Shown here: one piece after another, positions 35,989 through 43,194 of the stretch
Layout: the number at the start of each line of letters is the position of its first letter
Numbering within the stretch: position 1 is the stretch's first letter
Origin: Pseudomonas hormoni
GTDB lineage: Bacteria; Pseudomonadota; Gammaproteobacteria; Pseudomonadales; Pseudomonadaceae
Assembly: GCF_018502625.1 (NCBI RefSeq)
Contig: NZ_CP075566.1
Span: forward strand, 5,149,001-5,213,000
Direction of reading: 5' to 3'
Length of the DNA: 64,000 nucleotides
Notes under the pieces: model-generated
What the model was told of the DNA's origin: nothing
What the model saw: the letters and a program-made list of their open reading frames with translations, nothing else
Database searches by the model: none
Position numbers and translations under genes: made by a program

Positions 35989-36104
35989 GATCTCATCAGG
36001 CTGCAAGCATAACGATGCAAAGGTGAAACATTCGTCACCACCGATTTGGCCTGCGCCGCCAAGCTGCTTATCATGGCGCGCCCAAACGCTTTCAAGAGTT
36101 ATTT

Positions 36105-36992
36105 ATGCGCCGCCTGCTCACCGGCTGTTTCGTTATCCTGCTGCTGTTGCTCAACACCCTGGTCCTGTTCGGACCGCTGATGGTGTTTGCCCTGCTCAAA
36201 CTGATCCTGCCCGGCCGCTGGCGTGATTACGCATCCACGGCGGTGATGTGGATCGCCGAGACCTGGGCCGAGATCGACAAGCTGATCTTCCGTCTGTGCA
36301 TCCCCACACAATGGGACATTCGCGGCGGCGCTGACCTGCGGGTCGACACGTCGTATCTGGTGATCAGCAACCATCAATCCTGGGTCGATATCCCGGCACT
36401 GATCCAGACACTCAACCGGCGCACGCCGTTTTTCAAATTCTTCCTCAAGAAAGAACTGATCTGGGTACCGTTCCTGGGCCTGGCGTGGTGGGCGCTGGAT
36501 TACCCGTTCATGAAGCGCTACACCAAGGCGTTTCTGGCGAAAAACCCGACGCTTGCGGGCAAGGATCTGGAGATCACCAGAGCCGCGTGCGAGCTGTTCA
36601 AGCGCCAGCCGGTAACGGTGGTCAATTATCTGGAAGGCACCCGCTACACCTCGGTGAAAAGCGCTCAGCAACAGTCACCGTTCACCCATCTGCTCAAGCC
36701 CAAGGCTGGTGGTGTCGCGTTTGTACTGGCGGCGATGGGTGAACAGCTGGATGCCATTCTCGATGTGACGGTGGTGTATCCGCAGCAGAAGATTCCGGGG
36801 TTCTGGGATTTGATCAGCGGCAACGTGCCGAGGGTCATCATCGACATCAACACCCGCGAACTCGACCCCGCGCTGTGGCAGGGCGATTACGAGAATGATG
36901 CGGCGTTTCGCGAGACGGTCCAGAACTGGGTCAACCAGCTCTGGATCGAGAAGGACCGGCGCATCGACGCCTTGCGCGCCGAGCGCCGCTGA
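36105..36992 (+). CDS. PlsC-family acyltransferase (YihG-like)
   Basis: A 295-residue membrane acyltransferase. N-terminal membrane segments lie at about 7-36, and the catalytic box NHQSWVD puts His at 90 and Asp at 95. The substrate-binding box YLEGTRYTS is near residue 173. The family transfers acyl groups to lysophospholipids; close relatives are YihG in E. coli and PA0461. The ATG is at 36105. Its stop lies next to the stop of the convergent DUF2780 gene, with one base between them. Preferred acyl donor and acceptor are not shown. Confidence 0.9.
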   Translation: MRRLLTGCFVILLLLLNTLVLFGPLMVFALLKLILPGRWRDYASTAVMWIAETWAEIDKLIFRLCIPTQWDIRGGADLRVDTSYLVISNHQSWVDIPALIQTLNRRTPFFKFFLKKELIWVPFLGLAWWALDYPFMKRYTKAFLAKNPTLAGKDLEITRAACELFKRQPVTVVNYLEGTRYTSVKSAQQQSPFTHLLKPKAGGVAFVLAAMGEQLDAILDVTVVYPQQKIPGFWDLISGNVPRVIIDINTRELDPALWQGDYENDAAFRETVQNWVNQLWIEKDRRIDALRAERR

Positions 36993-36993
36993 A

Positions 36994-37542
36994 TCAGCTG
37001 CCGGCGCCCCAGATTCCGCCCAGGCTCTGCAGCAGCGAACCGCCCACGCCCTGCTGACCGAGATACTGCAGAATCACCGGGGCAAACTGGCCGATCATGC
37101 CGCTGTCCATGCCCAGTGCACTGAACGCGTTGTTCAGGTCCTTGGTGTCCTTGACGTTGCCCAGCGCGTTATCCAGACCGGCGGCCTTGCCATTCGAACC
37201 GAGCAGACCGGCGAGCGCACCCAGCTCACCGCCGCCCGACAGCTTGTCGATGCCCGGTACGCTTTTGGCCAGTTCCGAATAGTCGGTCGAACTCAACTGG
37301 TTCTTCGCCAGCCCCAACATTGCCCCGGTGCCACCGACGGCTTGCTGGGGTGTCACGTTCAATTGGCTGAGCGCACCCAGCAAACCCGCCGTTTCAGAGG
37401 TCGGCGCTGCCGCTGTGGCGGCGTTATCGCCCTTCATGCCGGAAATGGCATTGGCCGCATCGCTCAGGCTGAACTGAGCAAAGACCGGGCTGGCCGCCAG
37501 GGTCATGAGCGATGCCAGTGCAAAACCATGTGAAATCTTCAT
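36994..37542 (-). CDS. DUF2780 exported protein
   Basis: A 182-residue protein with a cleavable signal peptide (MKISHGFALASLMTLAASPVFAQF, cut after about residue 22), followed by a small-residue-rich domain of the DUF2780 (VcgC/VcgE) family, with blocks such as LLGALSQLNVTPQQAVGG and a C-terminal Gly/Leu-rich tail. The start at 37542 has GAGG eight bases upstream. It is convergent with the acyltransferase gene with no space for a separate terminator, so transcripts likely overlap. Function is unknown. Confidence 0.83.
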   Translation of the reverse strand: MKISHGFALASLMTLAASPVFAQFSLSDAANAISGMKGDNAATAAAPTSETAGLLGALSQLNVTPQQAVGGTGAMLGLAKNQLSSTDYSELAKSVPGIDKLSGGGELGALAGLLGSNGKAAGLDNALGNVKDTKDLNNAFSALGMDSGMIGQFAPVILQYLGQQGVGGSLLQSLGGIWGAGS

Positions 37543-37786
37543 CCAGACATCCTCGTGTGCCATGAAAACCGCCTGATAACGGGCGGCGAAAAACTGTCTG
37601 TTGGACTGGCATCCCCGAGGATTGTTCCCAGCCTTTCCAAGGGCGAGCAATAGCTCAATCCCAGCCGGTCAAAACGCAAAACCTGTTCAAAATAATTTCC
37701 CGGTGCTGCATCCAGTCGAGTCCGAGCCACGTATATCAAGCACGGACAGACACTACTGGCCGATTCTCCACAAAAGGATCATCACC

Positions 37787-38377
37787 ATGAAACGCACTTC
37801 GATCAAAACTCCCTTGATTGCCAGCCTGCTGACCCTGGCCCTTGGCGGATTTGCCCTGAACACTGTGCAAGCGAAAGAGAGGGGTCACAACACTGTCATG
37901 GTCGGCGGCCAAAACATGCTGCCGAGCAAGGACATCGTCGATAACGCGGTCAACTCCGCCGACCACACCACGCTGGTAGCCGCCGTGAAAGCGGCGGGCC
38001 TGGTCGACACCCTCAAGGGTAAAGGCCCGTTCACGGTGTTTGCGCCGGTCAACTCGGCGTTTGCCGCCCTCCCCGCTGGCACTGTCGATACGCTGCTGAA
38101 ACCGGAAAACAAGGCAACCCTGAGCAAAATCCTCACGTACCACGTTGTCGCCGGAAAACTCGACATGACGACCCTGGCCGGGAAGATCAAGGCCGGTGGC
38201 GGGAAAACCGAGCTCACCACGGTGGCCGGCGGCAAGCTCTGGGCCATGATGAACGGCCCGCACAACATCACCATCAAGGATGAAAAAGGTGACGTTGCCG
38301 ACATCACCACCTATGACGTGTACCAGTCCAACGGGGTGATTCAGGTCATCGACAAAGTGCTGATGCCCAAGAGCTGA
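37787..38377 (+). CDS. Fasciclin (FAS1) domain exported protein
   Basis: A 196-residue protein. A signal peptide (about residues 1-28, ending NTVQA) is followed by one FAS1 domain (about 50-195), with its H1 motif GPFTVFAPVNSAFAALP and H2 motif YHVVAGKLDM. FAS1 domains mediate adhesion or matrix binding; the bacterial role is usually unknown. ATG 37787 has AAGGA nine bases upstream. A strong terminator follows, so it is a separate transcript from the ECF sigma gene downstream, but co-location suggests it may be part of that regulon. Confidence 0.88.
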   Translation: MKRTSIKTPLIASLLTLALGGFALNTVQAKERGHNTVMVGGQNMLPSKDIVDNAVNSADHTTLVAAVKAAGLVDTLKGKGPFTVFAPVNSAFAALPAGTVDTLLKPENKATLSKILTYHVVAGKLDMTTLAGKIKAGGGKTELTTVAGGKLWAMMNGPHNITIKDEKGDVADITTYDVYQSNGVIQVIDKVLMPKS

Positions 38378-38383
38378 GCCGTG

Positions 38384-38415
38384 CCGCCGCCCGCGCATCG
38401 GGGGCGGCGGTTTTT
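38384..38415 (+). terminator. Rho-independent terminator after the fasciclin gene
   Basis: A perfect 9-bp GC stem (CCGCCGCCC with GGGCGGCGG), a 9-nt loop and a run of five T residues start 7 bp after the stop codon. Confidence 0.9.
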
Positions 38416-38431
38416 CCCGAGGGGTCGGCCA

Positions 38432-39067
38432 GTGAATGGAACAACCGCACACCGTGAACTAACCTCTGGCTGCACCCGCCCCCTCACACAGCCCGCTTCG
38501 ATTGTCTGGAGAACCGTTATATCCATCGCCGACACCGATCAGCTCAGGCAGCTTCTGGCCCAGTGTTCGCTGGGTGACCGCCGCGCTTTCGAGACGCTCT
38601 ACCGCAGTGTCGGACCACGGCTGCACGGTGTCGCCCTGCGATTCATGGGGCGCTCCGACCTGGCTGAAGAGGTCTTGCAGGAAAGTTTCGTGCGCATCTG
38701 GAACAACGCTGCGCGCTATGAGGCTCATCTGTCGGCCCCGCTGACCTGGATGATCAACATCACGCGTCACCAAGCCATCGACCAGTTGCGCAAACACCGC
38801 GACCGGCCGCTGACCGAATTCGAAGAACAGGCCCTGGTGGATGAAAGTCCCTCGGCCCATGAACAATTGAGCAGTGCCCGCGATGCCAGCGACTTGAACC
38901 GCTGCCTGGAAAGCCTTGAAGGCATGCAGCGCCAATCAATTACCGTCGCGTATTTTCAGGGGTTGTCGTGCTCGGAACTGGCGGAACACCTGGCCGCGCC
39001 GCTGGGCTCGGTGAAGTCCTGGATCCGCCGTGGAATGGAGCGCCTGCGCAGGTGCCTTGAATCATGA
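38432..39067 (+). CDS. ECF sigma factor, RskA-partnered type; start uncertain
   Basis: ECF sigma factor with region 2 (GDRRAFETLYRSV, DLAEEVLQESFVRIW) and region 4 (VAYFQGLSCSELAEHL, LGSVKSWIRRGMERL). Its stop overlaps the anti-sigma start by 4 bp. The start is not clear. Reading frame opens at GTG 38432, with GAGGGG eight bases upstream, giving 211 residues, but the first 29 residues look non-coding. A good GGAG lies seven bases before an in-frame ATA at 38519, which would give about 182 residues beginning at SIADTDQLRQ. No ATG, GTG or TTG fits that site. This could be an ATA start, a mutated start or a sequence error. No known sigma name is assigned. Confidence 0.82.
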   Translation: MNGTTAHRELTSGCTRPLTQPASIVWRTVISIADTDQLRQLLAQCSLGDRRAFETLYRSVGPRLHGVALRFMGRSDLAEEVLQESFVRIWNNAARYEAHLSAPLTWMINITRHQAIDQLRKHRDRPLTEFEEQALVDESPSAHEQLSSARDASDLNRCLESLEGMQRQSITVAYFQGLSCSELAEHLAAPLGSVKSWIRRGMERLRRCLES

Positions 39068-39738
39068 ACTATCAAACCCCGCCCCTGCGCCGCGCCCTCG
39101 CCGCCGACTACGCCATCGGCCTGATGCCCCCGGCCGCTCGCCGACGATTTGAACGGTTGCTGCTGGAGGACGCGGCGTTGCGTGCAGAGCTGGCGCAATG
39201 GCAGGAAAGCCTGGCCAGCCTGACTGAAGCCCTGCCCGAACAGCCGGTGCCGGATCGTGTGTGGGAAGGCATCACCGCGCGAATCGAGCCACAGGTTTTG
39301 CATGTGCCTGAGAAACGACCGTTCTGGAACTGGATGCGGCTGACGGCGGCGGTATGTTCGCTGGTGATCGCGGTAACGCTGGGCGTGATTTATAACCGCG
39401 ACAGTGCGCGTTACAGCGCCACGCTGCTGACGGCCGACGCGCAGCCTGCGCTTAAGGTCGAAGCACATGAGGATTATCTGAAGGTCGAACCACTGACGCT
39501 GGCGGCGGTCGATCCGGGACGCAGCCTGGAGTTGTGGGCGATTCCGGCGGATGGCAAACCGATTTCCCTTGGTGTGATTCCGGCGGGTGGCAAGGGACGC
39601 GTAGAACTCAGCGATGCGCAGAAAGCGTTGATCGGCAAGCCGATAGCATTGGCGGTGAGTCTTGAGCCGAAGGGTGGTTCGCCGACCGGGCAACCGACGG
39701 GGCCGGTGTTGTATCAAGGGGCGTTGGCGGTGCTCTAA
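39064..39738 (+). CDS. Membrane anti-sigma factor (RskA/DUF family)
   Basis: A 224-residue protein. Its N-terminal cytoplasmic part (RRALAADYAIGLMPPAARRRFERLL) resembles anti-sigma domains of the RskA group. One membrane segment lies at about 96-115 (LTAAVCSLVIAVTLGVIY), and a periplasmic C-terminal RskA domain carries the family block LELWAIPADGKPISLGVIPAGG. ATGA overlap with the sigma gene indicates coupled translation. It would hold the sigma factor at the membrane until an unknown periplasmic signal. Confidence 0.87.
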   Translation: MNYQTPPLRRALAADYAIGLMPPAARRRFERLLLEDAALRAELAQWQESLASLTEALPEQPVPDRVWEGITARIEPQVLHVPEKRPFWNWMRLTAAVCSLVIAVTLGVIYNRDSARYSATLLTADAQPALKVEAHEDYLKVEPLTLAAVDPGRSLELWAIPADGKPISLGVIPAGGKGRVELSDAQKALIGKPIALAVSLEPKGGSPTGQPTGPVLYQGALAVL

Positions 39739-39761
39739 CTCGCGGCACTGAAGCAAGCTTT

Positions 39762-39896
39762 TGTGGCGAGGGAGCTTGCTCCCGCTCGGCGGCGAAGCTG
39801 TCGTAAATTCAGTCACCTCTTTTTACCTGATACACCGAGTAGGATTGTTTTGGGGCTGCTTCGCAGCCCAGCGGGAGCAAGCTCCCTCGCCACAGG
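39762..39896. repeat. REP inverted pair, class C
   Basis: Class C arms lie between the convergent anti-sigma and fdhA genes. This gap is also the apparent junction between the two P. aeruginosa-like synteny blocks. Confidence 0.9.
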
Positions 39897-39911
39897 GTTT
39901 GTGTTCCTTCC

Positions 39912-39943
39912 AATAAAAACGGCGACCCGAAGGTCGCCGTTTT
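39912..39943 (-). terminator. Rho-independent terminator after fdhA
   Basis: A 9-bp stem (ACGGCGACC with GGTCGCCGT) and a four-base loop are followed by a T run on the minus strand, 16 bp past the fdhA stop. Confidence 0.87.
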
Positions 39944-39958
39944 GTATTGCGTGAAGCC

Positions 39959-41158
39959 TTATGCCGCGCTGAACAGCTTGTGCGGATCGATCACAAACTT
40001 CTTCGGCACGCCCGCATCGAACTCGCCATAGCCTTGCGGTGCCTGATCCAGACTGATCACCTGAACGCCCACCACTTCGGCGATGTTGATGCGATCCCAC
40101 ATGATCGCCTGCATCAGCTGGCGGTTGTACTTCATCACCGGAGTCTGGCCGGTGTGGAAGCTGTGGGACTTGGCCCAGCCCAGACCGAAGCGGATGCTCA
40201 GGCTGCCCATTTTCGCGGCCGCGTCCACGGCACCCGGATCTTCGGTCACGTACAGGCCAGGGATACCGATTTTGCCGGCCACCCGAACCACGCCCATCAG
40301 CGAGTTGAGCACGGTGGCCGGAGCCTCGTGTTTCACGCCGTCATGGCCGTGACCGCGCGCTTCGAAGCCCACGGCGTCGACGGCGCAATCCACTTCCGGT
40401 TCACCCAGCAGCGCAGCGATCTGTTCGTGCAGCGGGGTGTCCAGGGACAGGTCGGCGATTTCGAAACCTTGCGCCTTGGCGTGTGCCAGGCGGACGGTGT
40501 TGACGTCGCCGATGATCACTACCGCCGCGCCCAGCAGGCGAGCGGAAGCGGCAGCCGCCAGACCGACCGGGCCGGCACCTGCGATGTACACGGTGCTGCC
40601 TGGGCCAACGCCGGCCGTCACTGCGCCGTGGTAACCGGTTGGCAGGATGTCGGAGAGGCAGGTCAGGTCGCGGATTTTTTCCATCGCGCGATCGCGATCA
40701 GGCAGTTTCAGCAGGTTGAAGTCGGCGTACGGCACCATCGCGTATTCAGCCTGACCGCCGGTCCAGTCGCCCATGTCGACATAACCGTAAGCGCCGCCCG
40801 GACGCGCCGGGTTAACACTGAGGCAGACGCCGGTGTGCATTTCCTTGCAGGAACGGCAGCGCCCGCAAGCCACGTTGAACGGAACGGACACCAGGTCGCC
40901 GATCTGCAGGTTCTCGACGTCGCTGCCCTTTTCGATCACTTCGCCAGTGATCTCGTGGCCCAGCACCAGACCGGTCTGGGCGGTGGTACGGCCGCGCACC
41001 ATGTGCTGGTCGGAACCACAGATATTGGTGGAAACCACGCGCAGGATGACAGCGTGATTGATCTTCCTGCCACGCGGGTCCTGCATTTTCGGATAGTCGA
41101 TTTTCTGTACTTCGACCTTGCCTGCGCCGAGATACACCACACCACGATTGCCAGACAT
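39959..41158 (-). CDS. fdhA: Glutathione-independent formaldehyde dehydrogenase
   Basis: NAD-linked zinc alcohol-dehydrogenase-family enzyme oxidising formaldehyde to formate, here disposing of formaldehyde made during demethylation of betaine derivatives. It has 399 residues. Catalytic zinc ligands are Cys47 (NICGSD) and His68 (GHE), and structural zinc ligands are Cys98, 101, 104 and 112. The Rossmann motif AGAGPVGLAAAA follows near 195. ATG 41158 has GAGGTG upstream. Last gene of the glyA-soxBDAG-purU-fdhA group. A possible Hfq/Crc A-rich motif (AAAAACAACA) lies 14-23 bases upstream of the start. Confidence 0.95.
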   Translation of the reverse strand: MSGNRGVVYLGAGKVEVQKIDYPKMQDPRGRKINHAVILRVVSTNICGSDQHMVRGRTTAQTGLVLGHEITGEVIEKGSDVENLQIGDLVSVPFNVACGRCRSCKEMHTGVCLSVNPARPGGAYGYVDMGDWTGGQAEYAMVPYADFNLLKLPDRDRAMEKIRDLTCLSDILPTGYHGAVTAGVGPGSTVYIAGAGPVGLAAAASARLLGAAVVIIGDVNTVRLAHAKAQGFEIADLSLDTPLHEQIAALLGEPEVDCAVDAVGFEARGHGHDGVKHEAPATVLNSLMGVVRVAGKIGIPGLYVTEDPGAVDAAAKMGSLSIRFGLGWAKSHSFHTGQTPVMKYNRQLMQAIMWDRINIAEVVGVQVISLDQAPQGYGEFDAGVPKKFVIDPHKLFSAA

Positions 41159-41265
41159 GCTTTCACCTCGCTGTTGTTTTTATGTAGCGGTCGCGTCGCC
41201 ATTGGATCGGCGGCGCGTTGATTGCTCGGGTATAGATGCTGTTTATGTGTTGCTTGTAATGGCGT

Positions 41266-41356
41266 CATCGCTAGCAGGCTAGCTCCCACAGTGATTCGGG
41301 TGAACACAGGATTTGTGAACAACCCAAAACCCTGTGGGAGCTAGCCTGCTAGCGAT
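41266..41356. repeat. REP inverted pair, class B-prime
   Basis: Both arms carry GTGGGAGCTAGCCTGCTAG or its complement. The C-to-T and G-to-A changes are on both sides of each stem, so pairing is kept. It is inside the purU-fdhA gap. Confidence 0.9.
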
Positions 41357-41362
41357 GGCGAC

Positions 41363-42220
41363 CTAAAGAACGACGGTTCTGTTCGCGTTCAAAAACACGC
41401 GTCGCTCGATGTGATATCCAACCGCGCGAGCCAACGTCAGCCCTTCAATATCCCGCCCCTTGGCGATCAAATCTTCCGGGTAATGACTGTGGTCCACCAC
41501 TTCCACGCCCTGAGCGATGATCGGACCTTCATCCAAGTCGTTGTTGATGTAATGCGCCGTTGCGCCCACCAGTTTCACGCCCTTGTTGTAGGCCTGGTGA
41601 TACGGCTTCGCACCCTTGAACCCCGGCAGCAGGGAGTGGTGGATATTGATCGCCTTGCCGTCGAGTTTGCGGCACAGCTCCGGCGACAGAACCTGCATGT
41701 AGCGCGCAAGGATCACCAGTTCGGCACCGGACTCTTCGATCACCTGCAACACCTGACGCTCCTGCGACGGCTTGTCGTTGGGGTCGAGCGGGAAGTGGTA
41801 ATACGGAATCTGGTGCCAGTCGGCCAACGGCTTGAGGTCCGGGTGGTTGGAGATCACGGCGGCGACGTCCATCGACAACTGGCCGATGCGCTGGCGGTAG
41901 AGCAAATCGTTGAGGCAGTGATCGGCCTTGGAGACCATGATCACCACTTTTGGCCGGTAGTTCGGCGCGGTCAGTTCGAAGATCATCCCGAAGGCCTGGC
42001 CACGTTCTTCGAGGCCCGCGCGGAAGGCTTGTTCGTCAAAGCCGTCGGGCTGGCGGAATTCCACGCGAATGAAGAACCGGCCCGAAAGCCGGTCATCGAA
42101 GGAGTGGTGCTCGGTGACGTAGCAGCCCTGCTCGAACAGAAAGCGGGTCACCGCGTCCACGGTGCCGAGGACGCTGGGGCAGTCGGCGGTCAGAATCCAT
42201 GTGTCTGGGGCGCGGCTCAT
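41363..42220 (-). CDS. purU: Formyltetrahydrofolate deformylase
   Basis: Hydrolyses 10-formyl-THF to THF and formate, balancing one-carbon units released by the sarcosine oxidase reaction. It has 285 residues. An N-terminal ACT domain (about 7-85, LTADCPSVLGTVDAVTRFL) is followed by a formyltransferase-like domain with the motif IHHSLLPGFKGAKPYHQAY near 208-226 and the catalytic Asp in NDLDEGPII. ATG 42220. It is the PA5420 (purU2) equivalent, dedicated to this pathway rather than purine synthesis. Confidence 0.94.
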   Translation of the reverse strand: MSRAPDTWILTADCPSVLGTVDAVTRFLFEQGCYVTEHHSFDDRLSGRFFIRVEFRQPDGFDEQAFRAGLEERGQAFGMIFELTAPNYRPKVVIMVSKADHCLNDLLYRQRIGQLSMDVAAVISNHPDLKPLADWHQIPYYHFPLDPNDKPSQERQVLQVIEESGAELVILARYMQVLSPELCRKLDGKAINIHHSLLPGFKGAKPYHQAYNKGVKLVGATAHYINNDLDEGPIIAQGVEVVDHSHYPEDLIAKGRDIEGLTLARAVGYHIERRVFLNANRTVVL

Positions 42221-42263
42221 AGTGCGGTGACTCCTGCTGCTACATCTGTGATCAGAGAGAACT

Positions 42264-42397
42264 CTGTGGCGAGGGAGCTTGCTCCCGCTGGGTTGCGAAG
42301 CGACCCCAAAATCAGCGACCGCATTCCTACAGGAGGAATGCGGATACAGGGTTTGCGACTGCTTCGCAGTCGAGCGGGAGCAAGCTCCCTCGCCACA
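42264..42397. repeat. REP inverted pair, class C
   Basis: Class C arms lie in the soxG-purU gap. The loop holds an additional short inverted repeat (CATTCCTACAGGAGGAATG). Confidence 0.88.
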
Positions 42398-42416
42398 AAA
42401 GCAGTCATGAGCCGAA

Positions 42417-43049
42417 TTACGCCTGGACGCTCAGCCCGTACTCAGCCGCCGCATCCTGCAACCACAACCACCAGTAATCCGAGAAGCTGCGACGAATCAG
42501 CAGTTCCCAGGTGTCTTCGGCCGTGTGGCGGATCACCAGTTGCGACTTGGCGAACACGGTGCCGACAGCCTTGCCCACCGGGAAGCTGTTCGGGTGCACG
42601 TCGTAGCTGGTGGATTTCATCAGCACCTGACGCACGTTCGGGCCGCTCAGTTCGAGGATCTGCTGACCACCGCTGACGTTGACGATCTGGATGTGCAAAT
42701 CGCCCAGCGCTTCACGCAGTTTCTGCTCGGCGGCGAACTCTTCGCCGGTTGGCACGATCAGCAGCCATTCATCCGGCCCCATCCATTGCAGGCTGGTTTC
42801 GCCTTTGACGATGACGGTCAGTGCGCCCGGCAATTCGATGCCCAGGGCCTTGTGCACGCCCGCGGCAAACGCAGCGTCGTGGCCATCGCCACGGAGGGTC
42901 AGGTGGCCGAGGAGTTTTTTCTCACGCACGATCACGCCGGCGTTTTTGCGGCCCTTGCCGACCAGGCTGGCGAGGTCGGCATGATGCAGCGACGACTCGG
43001 CCTTGGCCCCGGTGGTTGGGCGTTGTTGGTAAACATTGGCTGCGGTCAT
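42417..43049 (-). CDS. soxG: Sarcosine oxidase gamma subunit
   Basis: Subunit of the heterotetrameric sarcosine oxidase, which oxidatively demethylates sarcosine to glycine. It has 210 residues, resembles a GcvT-like domain and carries the family block GPDEWLLIVPTG. ATG 43049 (MTAANVYQQRP) has AGGTG five bases upstream; the N-terminal extension in the longer frame is rejected because it includes REP sequence. It is 145 bp after soxA with a short REP pair between. PA5419 equivalent. Confidence 0.93.
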   Translation of the reverse strand: MTAANVYQQRPTTGAKAESSLHHADLASLVGKGRKNAGVIVREKKLLGHLTLRGDGHDAAFAAGVHKALGIELPGALTVIVKGETSLQWMGPDEWLLIVPTGEEFAAEQKLREALGDLHIQIVNVSGGQQILELSGPNVRQVLMKSTSYDVHPNSFPVGKAVGTVFAKSQLVIRHTAEDTWELLIRRSFSDYWWLWLQDAAAEYGLSVQA

Positions 43050-43101
43050 AAAGCACCTGTTCCTGAATTCTGTTGGTTCCTGTGGAGGCTGCACTACCAC
43101 T

Positions 43102-43165
43102 ATCGCTAGCGGGCTAGCTCCCACATTCAACCGCGTTCCCCTGTGGGAGCTAGCCTGCTAGCGAT
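43102..43165. repeat. Short REP inverted pair, class B-prime
   Basis: Arms TAGCGGGCTAGCTCCCACA and GTGGGAGCTAGCCTGCTAG are separated by only 15 bp, one of the tightest pairs in the window, between soxA and soxG. Confidence 0.88.
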
Positions 43166-43194
43166 TGGTAGCCCGCCCACAGTTCTCGAGGCCA

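Noticed and set aside
38381..38431. Start of the ECF sigma gene at GTG 38381
   Set aside because: This would place the strong terminator of the fasciclin gene inside the coding sequence.
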